This document shows positions 48,386 through 60,933 of a DNA stretch of 64,000 bases, piece by piece. Source of the stretch: Sistotremastrum niveocremeum HHB9708 (taxonomy: Eukaryota; Basidiomycota; Agaricomycetes; Sistotremastrales; Sistotremastraceae); NCBI GenBank assembly GCA_001630475.1, contig KV419400.1, positions 186,940-250,939 of the forward strand, read 5' to 3'. The position numbers and the translations under genes are program-made. Numbering within the stretch: the stretch's first letter is position 1; every line of letters begins with the position of its first letter. Below the pieces are notes generated by a model. The model was given only the letters and a program-made list of their open reading frames with translations, ran no database searches and was not told where the DNA came from.

Positions 48386-49605
48386 ATGGTCCGCACTACC
48401 ACACTACCAGAGCTTCCCCCCATCCGAAACATCGAAATTGAGGACGCTGTCTTCACGCACCGAAGTCTGAACGGAGTCCCGAACAGTGCCAGAGCGTATC
48501 TCGCTGGTGAAATCGATAATGAAAGACTTTCATTCCTGGGCAGCTCAGTCCTAGAATTCTTGATTGGACTACTAGTCCATGACGGGAACCCGTCAGATCG
48601 AAAAGGACCCTTGACAGTGAGCCGAGAGTCCCGACTACCAGACTAGCAGTATGAATTTGGCCTGATGCAAAATGTAGGACAAACGAGCCAGCCTACTACA
48701 CCATCTGCAGCTCGCTCAATGGGCAGTGGAGTATGGTCTGCATTCGAGAGTAAGGGCCAGTCCAAGTTCAATCTTGGCCGTACAAAATTCGACGAAAATG
48801 CAAGCACAAGTCTTTCAAGCATATGTAGGCGGCCTTTTCAAGGATATTGGCCTCAAAGGGGTGGTTCAGTGGTTGCAAGCTCTGATGAGACACGCTGAGA
48901 TGAACGAAGACGAGAGTGTCGAAGCAACATCTGACATTGGATACGTGTCAGAAAACGAGATAAACAGATGGATCGTCGGGGTGACGCATGTGAAGTCTCA
49001 TTCTGGATCCGGATCCACTGTGAGACCAGCAAGAGCGTCGACACCAATCCCAGATCTCGAGCCACTCGAAACACTCGAACCTTCGACAGGAGACCAAGCA
49101 GACGAGAGGCCCCCTTCGGACACAGACACGAGCAGTCCGAAAGTAGCTCATTCTCCATCATCAATATCACCAGATCCAATATATTTGCCCCGCACTTATT
49201 TGTCGAATCCTTCTGGCATTCGACGGCGCTATGTGCCACCCCCTCGGCGTCTCCCAAGAGATGAAGGAGCAGCGCAAATCGATGCTCGGGTATCGAACTC
49301 TCCTCCGCCACAATCCGGTCTTGCTGAGCCCGCTTTTGCCAGTGTGGGCATGCTGAATCAGTTAGGGGCTCAGGGCGAGCTGGTTGTCGACTGGCTCCCC
49401 GAGTATAACAGCGGATCCCAGCACGCGACCCGATGGAATTCCATAGTAAACGGTAAGATCTCTTCGACGATCCGAGAAATTTGTACTAGAATACCATCTT
49501 GTAGTCAACGGGCGAGAGTACCGAGGTTTCTCAAAAACGAAGAAAGGAGCGAGAGCGGCCGCTGCAACAGAGGCCTTGAGAGCATTTCAGGTACCGGCAA
49601 GATAA
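48386..49605 (+). CDS. RNase III-like/dsRBM protein, paralog 4
   Basis: About 370 residues in three exons. It starts MVRTTTLPELPPIRNIEIED, then AVFTHRSLNGV. The RNase III signature reads NERLSFLGSSVL, losing both acids, and the second site MQAQVFQAYVGGLF, with Gln for both acids. A phase 0 intron follows KGPLT, before DKRASLLHHLQLAQWAVEYG. A Ser/Pro-rich linker precedes GMLNQLGAQGELVVDWLPEY and the dsRBM second half VNGREYRGFSKTKKGARAAA after a phase 1 intron. The stop is at 49603. The linker is shorter than that of paralog 3, but the two share MLNxLxxQGxxxxDW, so they probably arose by the latest duplication. Predicted not to cleave RNA. Confidence 0.82.
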
Positions 49606-50086
49606 CTATGTGTCGATGCGTGTTTCAGCAGCCTTGAGAAACCAATATATTATGTAACAGCGCGTATACAGTGATGACTGGAAAACATCGTTAAGCGATT
49701 GAGGTTTTAAAAAATCCACAATACGCACTTACATCAGTAGGTAAGACGAAACAGTTCGAAGATGGACTGCGAAATGTGAGGATCTCGATATTGGCATTTC
49801 AATCCTGCCCGGTCTTGATTTTCAGTCTTCCTCGTTGAACGGTGGTGATGGGTTTATTGCAGGGGTCAGCTGCAACGTGTTTGCGATGAATTTCACAACT
49901 CAAACGATCCCACAGAAATTGTAAGCTTACTACAGATATCGATGCGCGAATCATTCGACTTCGACTTTGCTCCCGAGTGCTCGTGAATAATCTTCACGGA
50001 ACAACAGTAGATTTGCATCATCGTGACTGCTTTGCCTTCGTTTTGTGCCGTATCTTCGTGGCATGCTCGACGTTGGGGAATCTCCT
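49606..50086. other. Intergenic
   Basis: About 480 bases downstream of the array. Minus-strand frames here look non-coding; I see nothing further. Confidence 0.4.
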
Positions 50087-50508
50087 CTAAGTAACAACGG
50101 CATGGGGAGCAGTTGAGGGAATCGTCAAGGGGTTTTCGCATGTATCGAGCATGAAGATGATACGATGCGTCTCCCCTGCTTGAAAGCCCTCGATGGTAGT
50201 AAGAATAAGGCATGGTCGACGTTCGACTGACTCAAAGTGACTGGGAGGGATACGAATATCTGTTCTCAAATCAGTGAGTCGTAAGGTGCGATATGGACCC
50301 TAACCTTGGCCAAGTCACTGGCTTTCAAATGCAATTTTCGCAGTCTGTCGCTCCTGTCGACATTTGCTTCCGACGCACGTCTGCACGCAAGTCTGCACGA
50401 CGTGCGATGCGGATGCCACCAAATTGCAAGAGGACCCGATTCTTTGCAGCAAGTTAGATACCAACAGTATAGTTCCGAATTAGATAAAATATACCTGACA
50501 CTCTGCAT
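50087..50508 (-). CDS. Small two-exon gene, product unknown
   Basis: ATG 50508 opens MQSVRYILSNSELYCWYLTC, and the exon continues to SDRLRKLHLKASDLAK. A 45-base GT/AG intron (about 50267-50311) keeps the frame into DIRIPPSHFESVERRPCLIL, TTIEGFQAGETHRIIFMLDT and a stop at 50087. The total is about 130 residues. The second exon has clear protein character, more so than the first, so the true start may differ. The gene diverges from RRP5, about 108 bases start to start. I recognise no domain. Confidence 0.42.
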
Positions 50509-50615
50509 GAAAGCTCAAGGGCTGGTGTTTTTGAGAACTTTCCTTTCTTGCGAGGGTGGATCGGACTCTGCCGATTCACTTCCGAAAAAAAATTACAGCT
50601 TCCTTCCCTTCCGCC

Positions 50616-53600
50616 ATGCAAAGCAAAAAGAGGGCTCTCGAAGAGTCTTCGAAGCCAAAAGCAAAGAAAGTCAGAATTGACGACTCTCAGGACAAGCCTG
50701 CTAAGAAAAATGGCCGGAAATCAGAGAATCAACCTCCCGCTGCCGTTCAATCCGTAATGGTTCCCGAAGAAATCGACTTTCCGAGAGGTGGAGGAAGCTC
50801 GCTGACAGCTCTGGAAGAAAGACAAGTTCGTAAGGAAGGCATATTGGAAGCTGAGGCTGAGATAGGACTCGAGGTACGTCTCGTCACTCTCAGCAGCCCA
50901 TCCAGATTCTCATACAGAAATAATAGCACGCCAAAGCCAAGTCGCAGAAGACGGGAAAGCTCAGGTCTCCACTAAAGGGCGGAAAGCTTGGAACAAGCAG
51001 ATCCAAGGCAACTAATGATACGGAGAAAACTGGCCATCGAATTGAGCACCTCAACTACAAGGTTTGGCCAGCATCTTTATTCTGGATGTTCAGCTAAACA
51101 TCCACAACAGCGCATGGTTCCTGGCATGAAGCTGTTTTGCCAGGTTGTAGCCATACATCAAGTCTCGCTCATCGTTTCCCTCCCCAACCAATTATTCGGC
51201 CACATCCCCATCACCCAAATATCTTCACAATTAACCCAACGCCTAGAGAAAATGGACCAGAGTGAAGCTGAGAGCGAAGTCGCGGATGACGATGACGATG
51301 ATGCAGGAGATGTTGATCTTGCTTCCATGTTTGAGCCTGGACAATTCCTCTCAGCGGTGGTATCAGCGGTCCGACCCGCCGGAACACGAGAAGATGTCAC
51401 TGGGTCAGGTCGACCACGCAACGAGCGCGAGCGGGCAAGTCGACGGGTGGAACTGAGTCTAATTCCCAGCGAAGTGAATGCTGGGATCTCCACATTGGAC
51501 TTAAAGCCAGGTTTCGTATGTATTTCTCTGGATTGAACCTGGCGCCTCCCTCATAATGTTGCTTCATTCTAGGTCCTCACCGGGGCTGTGAAAAGTGTGG
51601 AGGATCATGGTTATATACTAGATCTCGGACTCCCTGAAGTTCCTGGCTTCATCTCTCTGAAAGATGTGGAGAAATCCAATCCATCCAGAAAATCGAAGTT
51701 CGCTGTTGGACACCTCCTGACGGTGTGTGTCAAAAAGTTAACTGAAAATGGACGGACATGCGCCGTTACCTTGGACGCCAATACTATCAAGAAGTCCTGC
51801 GTGGGTCATATCCGTCTCAGACAATTCGTATTCTTACGCTTGTGTAGCTTTCCGATGTCAGCAATGTGGGAAGTTTGGTGGCCGGAACTTTCGTGCAAGG
51901 GCTGGTGACATCGGTCTCCGCTGACGGTCTGAATCTTCAACTCTTAGGATCTTTTGAAGGAACCGTCGATGTGTTCCACTTGAGTACGCCTCTAGACTCC
52001 TCTGCAGTCAAATCGGGCTCGAAAGTAAGTGCTTACGAGTGGTATGAAAATCGAAGTTGAAAATCATGTACAAAAGGTGAAAGCCAGGATTCTTTATGAT
52101 GTCCAAGGCAGCAATCCGCCTCGCTTCGCGCTCTCCATGAACCCCCATATCGTGTCACTCGACCCGATTCAATCATTGGAAGAGACATATCCAGTTGGCC
52201 TTGTGCTAGACGACGTAAAGGTTGTACACGTCGATAGTGAGTGGGGACTCATCGCGGAAATCTCAGACACCGTTCGGGGATTCGTGCACGTAAGCTTCAA
52301 CGGTCGCGCTGTTACGGTTTTTATCTTGACAACCACGATAGATATCGCATACCTCCGATGACCATGTTCCTTCACTGAACGCAGGACCGGGGCCTTTCAA
52401 GCTCGGTACCCGACATCGAGCCCGCGTGCTTGGCTATCATACCTTCGATGGCCTCCTTCAATTATCCTTCCGAACTTCCGTCATTGATCAAAAATTCATT
52501 CGCGTTGGAGATGTCAAAGTCGGAGAGACGGTGAAAGGTACCATCAAGAAATTAACGGAGTCAGGATTATTCGTGTCTCTGTCTAATAACATCGACGGTG
52601 TTATTTGGCCCAACCACTACGCCGACATCGCACTAAAGCATCCTCAAAAGAGGTTCAAGGAGGGTTCGAGCATCACATGTCGGGTGTGTATCTGTCATCA
52701 TCAAGTAATATGCCTATTGACAGATGCTCTAGATTCTTGGCGTTGACGCTGAACGCGAGAAGATCATGCTTACTGCTAAGAAGACTCTCGTCCAGTCAGA
52801 ACTTCCGATCATCAGCAACATGGATGATGTGCAGGTGGGAATGACGACGCACGGTGTGATCTCCAAGATCCTAGACACTGGAGTCTTGGTCGAGTTCTAC
52901 GATCGAATCCGAGCATTTGTTCCTCTTCGAGAGCTTAGGTATATAATTCTTCTTCAATGCTACAGTCCACTGACTGCGTGCTCCAGTGATACGCCTGTGG
53001 CATCTACTTCCATTTCTGAACTCTTCCCGTTAGGCAAGCCTGTCAAGGTTGCCATCTTGTCAGTGGACAAGCTTGCTGCCCGGTTGATGGGTAGTATCCG
53101 TCAAGCCTTATCACAAAAGTCACTCCCGAACACAGATAGTGTTTCCATCGGCGACATCGTCTCAGGATCACTCGCAGAGATACACAAAGACAACCTATTG
53201 CTCACTCTCCAGCCAACCGGTGTGCGCGCCTTAATGTCCCTGCGCAATCTTGCCAACCATCGGAATACTACCGTGCCTCAGCTCCGCACTGCACTCAAGC
53301 CGGCGGAAGAGTTCACCGACTTAGTTGTCCTCTCACGAAATGCCGAAAAGGGATTTGTGATTGTAGCCAACCAACCGAAGGGTGGATCCACCATAGGTCG
53401 GAATAACGCGTTATCATTCGACAACTTGACTGTGGGTCAGATTCTTCCTGGTCAAGTTGTCAAGCAAGGCACGAAGGGCGTAACTGTCAAATTTACGAAT
53501 TCATTGTATGGGAGTCTCCATCCGGCTGATGTGGCAGACGACTTCGAATCCAACCTCTTCCCCGCTGTGGGCACGACGGTTCAAGCTTGTATTTTGGAGC

Positions 53601-55893
53601 TTCAGCGAGAGAAGAAACAAATCATACTATCAACGAGACCTTCGAGAGTTGTGTCAGGATTTTCGGGTATTATTGCCGATAAGGAAGTCACCGCGCTTGA
53701 GGACCTCGAAGTGGGGCGTAGACTGCGGGGGTTCATCAAAAGCATTACCGATCATGGGATTTTTGTGACAGTCGGACGAAATATTGATGCTCGTGTTCAG
53801 ATCAAGGAACTCTTCGATGGCGTGAGTTGAAAATCCCATTCCATTAGTATCGAAATTTGACAGACTCGCTCTAGTTCGTCAAGGATTGGAAGGATAGCTT
53901 CCGTGTCAATCAGGTTGTCGAAGGCAGAATATTAAGGTATGAAATTTGTGACTATCCTTGCATTTACTGACCTTTTATCGTAGCTTAAATAAGGATACGA
54001 AGAAACTGGAGATGACCCTGCGGTCCGGCGATCTGAAAAGACAAAGGAAGTCACTAAGCGACTTCCAAGAAGGGCAGAAAGTCGAGGGTAAAATCAAACG
54101 CATCGAAGATTATGGGGTGTTCATAGCCATACCTGACACCTCTGTTAGTGGGTTGTGCCACAAGTCCGAGGTATGTTTTGAAGTCGGTACATTTTCAGTC
54201 AACTATACGGACACAGATTTCCGACGTTGATGGAGTTGACGTTCAACAAGTCCTCCAAGGATTCCACGAAGGCGACAACGTCAAAGCCATCATTCTATCC
54301 ATCGACAAAGAGAAGAAACGGATATCTTTTGGATTGAAACCTTCGTATTTCAATGACGAAGACTTCCAGATCCCAGCAATCGAAGACACGCCTGAAATGG
54401 ATGTGGATGATGAACCTAGCAGGGATAGCGATTTTGAGATGAACGCGGAATCCCAGTCTGAGGACGAGGATAGCGGAGACAATGATGCGAACGAGGTAGA
54501 AGCAGAGGAGAGCGATGTTGAGGAAATTGACCTCGGTAGGGGTTTTCCGCCGTGTCATTTCGTCTTTCTTACCTTTGGTTAGTAGAGGAACCGACTCTTT
54601 CATCCCATCCTCGTGCACCCGTCATTCATTCGTCAACGGGGTCAGATCCATCGAGCTCTGCTCGAGCTCCAGCTTTGAAGCTCTCTAGGAGCTTCCAATG
54701 GAATCCATCGACATCTACACAGCTTGATGATGATCCATCCGAAGTTTCTTCGGAAGAAGAGGTCGCTCCAGATTCAACCCAGAAAAAGAAAAGAAAGAAG
54801 AAAAAGCACGTGATCGAGGAGGACAAGACAGCAGATGCTCACACCAAGCTTCCAGAGTCTACAGCAGATTTCGAACGCATGCTACTGGGATCTCCCAACT
54901 CGTCATACATTTGGATCCAGTATATGTCATTCCAACTGCAACTATCTGAGATCGACAAGGCTCGAGAGATTGGGCGACGCGGTCTCCAAACTATCTCTTT
55001 CAGGGAAGAAGGGGAAAAATTGAACGTCTGGATCGCTCTTCTGAATCTGGAAAACGAATACGGATCCGAAGAATCTATGACGAAGCTTTTCTTGGAGGCC
55101 GCGAAGGCGAATGACTCTAAGACTGTACATCTCCGCATGGCCTCCATATTTGAGCAGTCACAGAAACATGAGGTATGCCACCATGTGATATCGAGATAGG
55201 AAAGCTCACCTTCTACCGTTCAGAAAGCCGAAGAGCAGTTTCGTAAGACGGTGAAAAAGTTTTCCAAGAGCTCGAAAGCATGGACACTATTTGCCGAATA
55301 CTATTTAAGAAATGGTCAGGCCGAATCTGCGCGCGCTCTCCTGCCCCGCAGTCTACAAAGCCTGGAGGCCCGGAAACGTCTGTTCTTCTCGTTATGTCTT
55401 TATCGTCACACGGTTCTGAACGACGGATCTAGACCTCAAAACAATATCCAAGTTTGCGCAATTGGAGTACAAACTTGGAGACTCTGAACGTGGCAAGACT
55501 ATCTTCGAGGGCATCGTAGATTCGCATCCTAAGCGATGGGATCTATGGTCCGTTTACATCGACATGGAGGCGGTCACGCAGAACATTCAAGGCATCCGGT
55601 AATTGACTTTTCACAACAGTCCCGGGGATGAAACTGAGAATTCTTCTTCCAAAGTAATATTTTCGATCGTGTATTGGCCCTGAAGATGTCAAGCCACAAA
55701 GCAAAGTGAGCGTACAAATTGACGGCTTGCAAGCCAATCTGATTTTTGTTGTTGTTACCCTTATCTAGAGCTTTCTTCAAAAAGTGGCTGGAGCTAGAGC
55801 GACGACTAGGTAACGAGGAAGGCGCTGAGGCCGTCAAGGCTAAGGCAATTGAATGGACTAAGAGAGCCAGTCAAACTAATGAATCAACGAGCT
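50616..55893 (+). CDS. RRP5: rRNA biogenesis protein Rrp5
   Basis: Rrp5 is a large nucleolar factor needed for both 18S and 5.8S rRNA formation. The product is about 1,490 residues. ATG 50616 starts a Lys-rich head ([20 protein letters not shown]). An exon ending HRIEHLNYK splices to [20 protein letters not shown], the first of a long series of S1 RNA-binding repeats. Others visible include [80 protein letters not shown] and [20 protein letters not shown]. An acidic and Lys-rich linker (KKKRKKKKH near 54780) is followed by C-terminal HAT/TPR-like helices: [40 protein letters not shown] and [15 protein letters not shown]. Length and domain order match the family. Confidence 0.94.
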
Positions 55894-56026
55894 AATATGT
55901 ATATTACACACCGCACTAATTAGATAAGCTATGAGCATGGAGTAGGAGATCAGGCAAAGAAAATCGTGAAACTAAAGGAAAGACGAAATAAAGCAAAGAA
56001 TGAGAGTACTGGTGAAAATGAGATGG

Positions 56027-59000
56027 TCATGAACGCGATCCTAATCGCTGATGTCCTGATGATGATAAGTGCCCTGCTTCGCTGCTCTCCATCGGACGTG
56101 GTTGGGGTGTGGAAACTGTATTCGCTATTCGACGTTGCCAGTCGTCAAGTTCATTGGAGAAATTTTCGAGGTTCTCGAAGACCATGCCATTCTCAGAACT
56201 GGAGCTGCGACGATGGTCAGACAACCCTGACATGCGTTCGCTCCTGCCAAACTGTGGATCCACCTCCAGGAGAAGTGCGACTCTCTGTGACAATTGATCG
56301 TTGTCTTGACGGAGTTTCTCGTTTTCTTGGCGGAGTTGTTCCAGGAATGTCTGGTCATTGGCGCGCCGAGCATCAGACAGCAGCTGTTCGAGGTGTTCAA
56401 ACTCCCCTTCCAGCTTGTCTATATAGGCGCCACGCTCCTCAGATTCACGCTGCGACATCATCAAACCCTCGCGCAGCTGATCCAGCTCCTGTTCGACAGC
56501 CTCCAGTCGTCTGCGCAATTCGGAATTGTCTGTGAAATATCTCTGGTTTTGTCGTTGAGCCTCAACCAGTTGCGACCGTAAAGTATCGTGGCTGTCATCT
56601 GAAAGTGGGGTTCCTCGACCATTCAGATTGATGTTGCGGAGACTGCGCGAGCCGGATTCGGGTGATGTACCACGCATGCCATCAAGCTCCGCTTGTAAAG
56701 TAGCGCTAACGCCTTTCTGTTTGGTCAACTCATCGCGCATGCGACGGAGCATCTTTTCGGTTCCCCTGGGTTCACTGACAGTTAACATTAAGAAAACTAT
56801 ATGAGAGTAAAATGGGCGTACTTGACGTAGTGAACAGCAGTTTGATAATCCTTCTCCATCTGGGCCAGTCGGTCTTGATGCGCCTGTTCAGAATCGACTA
56901 GCTGCTGCTCTAGCGCTGCAATACGCGCTACTGCTTCCGCATGGGCCGCAGTGCCGTTCTGATCAGGCGTAGGTGTCCTCCCTGTTCGAGTCCGACTAAG
57001 CTGATTCGCAAGACTATTGATTTGACTGGCTGAATCTTGATGACGTCGTTCTGCAACTTGCAAATCATGGAGGGCCTCTTCATGGAGACGAGTCCGCTCC
57101 GACAACTGGTTTTCAAGCTCAAAGATACGATTCGCCCTGCCGCTCTTCGCTGAGCCAAGGGTCTCATCATCAACAACAAAGCCATGGTCTGCGAGGTAAT
57201 TTCGGAGCATATCGAGCTTGAGTTCTGACTGAGTGCCAGCTCGCAATTTATCTTGCAATTCGGCATCCCGGGACTGGAGTTCCCTGCGAAGGTTGCCAGA
57301 ATCCGTCAAGGCCTCTGACAGTTGATTGCGAAGACCAACAAGCTGCGCTTGCAAGGACATATGCTCTTGCTCCAGATTCTGAGCTCGCGAACGCTGTGCT
57401 TCCAGTGAGCCCCTCGAATCGGCCTCACGGTCTCGCACATCCTTGAGCATATTCCGCAGAGATGTTAGCTCATCGGATAAAGCCTGAACTTTCTCATCGT
57501 GCCCTCTCGTCGCACGATCCTCATCTGCACGAAGATCTCTGTGATAATCAAGCAACTCGCCAAGGCCGCCAGTCGTCAAAGCACGGAAGGAATCGGCTTC
57601 CTCGCGTGACTTTGTCCAGGCGTTCTCGACGTCTGTGAGTCTTGCGTTCGCCGATTCCACCTCTACAATACGTGATTCCAGGTCGGCCTTGGTCTCAGCA
57701 AGTTCCAACTCCAGTTGAGCCACTCTCTGGGAAGCGTTTCGCCATTGTTGATCGGTTTCTTCGGCACGGGAGTTCGCCGCTGACAAGGCAGCCTGTGCTT
57801 GTTCTAGAGCTCGCACATGCTGATCGCGTGATGTCGTGAGAACCTCGATCTGGCTTCGAGCGACCCGCTGCTCAGCACTCAGTTGCTCCGACAGGGACGT
57901 CTGTGTTATAAGACGATCCTCGTGGTCTCTCAAGGAAGCCTGCAGGACGCTATGCCGCTTCGATAATTCGTCGTGGGCCCTTGATCTCTCCTGATGAGCA
58001 TCTTCAAGGGTATCGGCTCGCCGTGAGGTTTCATCCGCTTTCAACTCAGCTTGTTCTCGAAGTCGAGTCTGCAAGACTACGGCTTCGAGAAGTTCACTGA
58101 TCTTCCGCTGATTGGCTGCCCTGTCTGATGTCAGGGTCGCGAGTTGCTTTTCCAGATCATTGCACCGTTCGCGTTCGAGGCGTGCTGCTTCATCGGAAGA
58201 GCCAGATTCCAAAGCAGCCAGCTTGGCACGATAGAAAGTGGATTCTTGAAGCGCACCACGGGATATACGTTCGGCTTCGGCACACCGTTCCGAGGATATC
58301 CGTGCCTGTTCGGCTAACTTGGCCTGATTTTGCTATCAGATTTTTGCAGAGCATAGAAAGATCTAAGACTCACCTCAATCTGCGCACGTTCATGCTTGAG
58401 TCTTGCCAGCATATCAAAGATCTTCTGAGCGCCTTCATCAGAAGGTTTACTATCCTGATCCAAGATTCCCTCTGACAGCGTAAAGCCATTGCGAATCGCT
58501 CGGAACAGTGCAGCTTTCATCCATGCATCCTTTTTCCGCGAGGCTTCGAGCTCGGCTTTCATCTCTCGCAAGATGTCGGCTGATACATTATCCGAGGAAC
58601 CAAGTCGAGTCTGATTTGCGGCAAGACCATTTACGCCGGTGGGGGATTTACCACCGGTGGGGTAGAATGCATCTGGCGGAGGTGCACTTCGGTCGACAAC
58701 GGGCGAAGGACTCCGAGCGGCCAATGCAGTCCGGTTGAGCGCTACGGTCGCTGGATTGACTGGCTGCTGGGGAGGAGCAGGGAGAACGGAGGAGGAAGCG
58801 GATGAGGATGAAGAAGAAGCAGAAGGGGGAACAGGGCCGTTCAGCTGGAGTTGTTGAGGGGATCGTGATCGAGCGAGAGCTGAGGGAGTGGGGCTCTTTA
58901 CACGAGTGTTGCCCATGGGATCAGGCGTAGTCGACCGCTCCTTCTGACTTTGTGGAAGAATATGACTATCCACACTGCCATGAATTCGACTACCGTCTTC

Positions 59001-60933
59001 GCTTCCGCCCATATCTTCATTTTGCAGCAGTCGAGCTACAGAAGAGGGTGTGCCTTTAGGAGTGATGCCATTTCCGTTGGGAAGTTGCGAACCCATCCCT
59101 GTGGCGATCGACCGTTGTTGGACCGTATTCGGTGATACCGCTGCTCGTCGCAGAGCCTCACTTTCAGACATTGACATGACCGGAGACGTAGCGCGAGTAG
59201 CATCGATTGAAGGTTGACTCGTAGACCTTTGCGAAGCTGGCGGTGGAGGCGCCTGTCCCCCAGGAGTAGTTTGAGGTGCCGCAGGTGTTGAAGCTCCTAC
59301 AGAAGGTCGTCTTTTCGAGTTTGAGTCCGGATACCTGATGTGTTCTACATCCTCGTTTAGGGCGACAGTCGTACTTGATGTTGGTGACAAGTACTTACTC
59401 GTATCCAGGACATGAACAACGCTAGGATCATCCGGTCGAGGAGTTGTGAATGATTCGCCGCCAAGAACATAAATGCGTGCTCCCATAGAGGCCAGAGCGT
59501 GGCCTGATCTCCCGCTGGGTGAGGGGCCCATGTTCTGGAACATGTACCATCGACGATCTATTGGAATTATGTTAGTGATGTCATTCAGAATGGAATAGAG
59601 TCATAACGCACTAGTGATTTTGAAAGCTGCAAGGTCACCCAGATCCTTGCCGTCAGTTCCGCGACCTCCAAAGACATACATGACATCGTCGACGAGGGCA
59701 GCAGCATGTCCTTCCCGAGGTTGAGGGATAAAACCAATGCAGTTCAATTCGGTCCATCTTCTCGATGTGAGGTCGAACGCCCAAGTATCGTTATAATGAA
59801 TCTGGCCATCCGTCCCGCCAAATACGTAAATGTTCTCCCCGTGCGCGACGCACACATGACCAGTTCTTTTCGGAGGCTCGGGGCTGTCTGGCACAGGCTT
59901 CATCCATTCCCATTCCGGTTTGGTTTTCACTACATCAGAAGTCAACACAGATTTGGGTATGAAGAGGAATATTTCTCACGGGAGTTTAGCTCAAAGCTCC
60001 AGAGGTCATTGAAGAATTCGCCATCCACCTGACCTCCAAATACGAAGAATTTAGTGCCAACCATAGTCACTGCGTGGCCGTATCGCCCCGCAGGACTGGA
60101 CCCATTAGTTTCCATGCGCGTCCATTCTCGGTTGACTATGTTCGCGTCAGGATAATGCAGGGCTAGAGAGTCAAAAGACGCACCTAGGTTAAGTAGATAG
60201 AGCCCCTCGTCTTGTTTGTCTGTTTTCTTGATCGAAGACTCGGTTTTGGTGTCTCCACCCCACACGATCAGAACATTGTTAACAAGAGCGCTCGCATGCC
60301 CCACCCGCGGTGAAGGGATCTCCCCTCGAGTTTGCCACAGAGCGACGCCCATATCACGTGCATTGAAGACGTAAAGTTCATTGCGCACGCTGTCATGGAC
60401 GAGGCCGCCGAAGATGAAGAGCTCCCCATTCTGATTAGCGGAAATAGGTAAGGAATGGCCGTATCGAGGAAAGGGTAACGGCGTTAAAGGAATGGGCTGA
60501 TTTGGATTACGGGTGCTGAGGAGGTTTTGGGGAAGGAGGTTTATGCGACGCGCCGACCATGGATATGTAGGACGGCTGGGAGGTGTTGAGTTGGTGGCAG
60601 CGGACATGGGAGCGACAGCAACCGTTGTTCCATTTGGAGGTGGTTGATGTGACTGATGTAATCTGCGGCGGCGAATGGTGATTGATGAGGTGTAAAACAA
60701 GTCACGAGGCGGTTGAAAACGTACTGCGAAATGTCTCGTCTGGGGTCAGGATCTCGCGAAGGGACTGATGGACCCGGCTGAGGCTGTTGGTGTACGGTCT
60801 GGGGATGCGGTTGTTGAATCTGTTCAAAGACGCCTCTGGACTGGTGCGAGAGGGTTGAGGCCGGATTATGCGATACGGAGACGGCAGGAGGGGGAGTCTG
60901 CTGCTGCTGCTTCTTCCTTGAGAAGAAGGACAT
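56027..60933 (-). CDS. Kelch-repeat/coiled-coil polarity protein (Tea1/Kel type)
   Basis: Tea1 and Kel proteins mark cell ends and link microtubules or actin polarity to growth sites. The product is about 1,450 residues. The start at 60933 (MSFFSRKKQQQQTPPP) is followed by a Gln/Pro-rich head. Kelch repeats then form a propeller: FPRYGHSLPI with ELFIFGGL, SPRVGHASALVNNVLIVWGG, AGRYGHAVTMVGTKFFVFGG, RTGHVCVAHGENIYVFGGTD, REGHAAALVDDVMYVFGGRG and GRSGHALASMGARIYVLGGE. A Ser/Pro-rich middle leads to a coiled coil of several hundred residues (56.0-58.5 kb), with heptads such as LEKQLATLTSDRAANQRKIS and LRRRLEAVEQELDQLREGLM. This order matches Tea1. It converges with RRP5, with stops 134 bases apart. 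Which Kel/Tea paralogue it is remains open. Confidence 0.88.
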
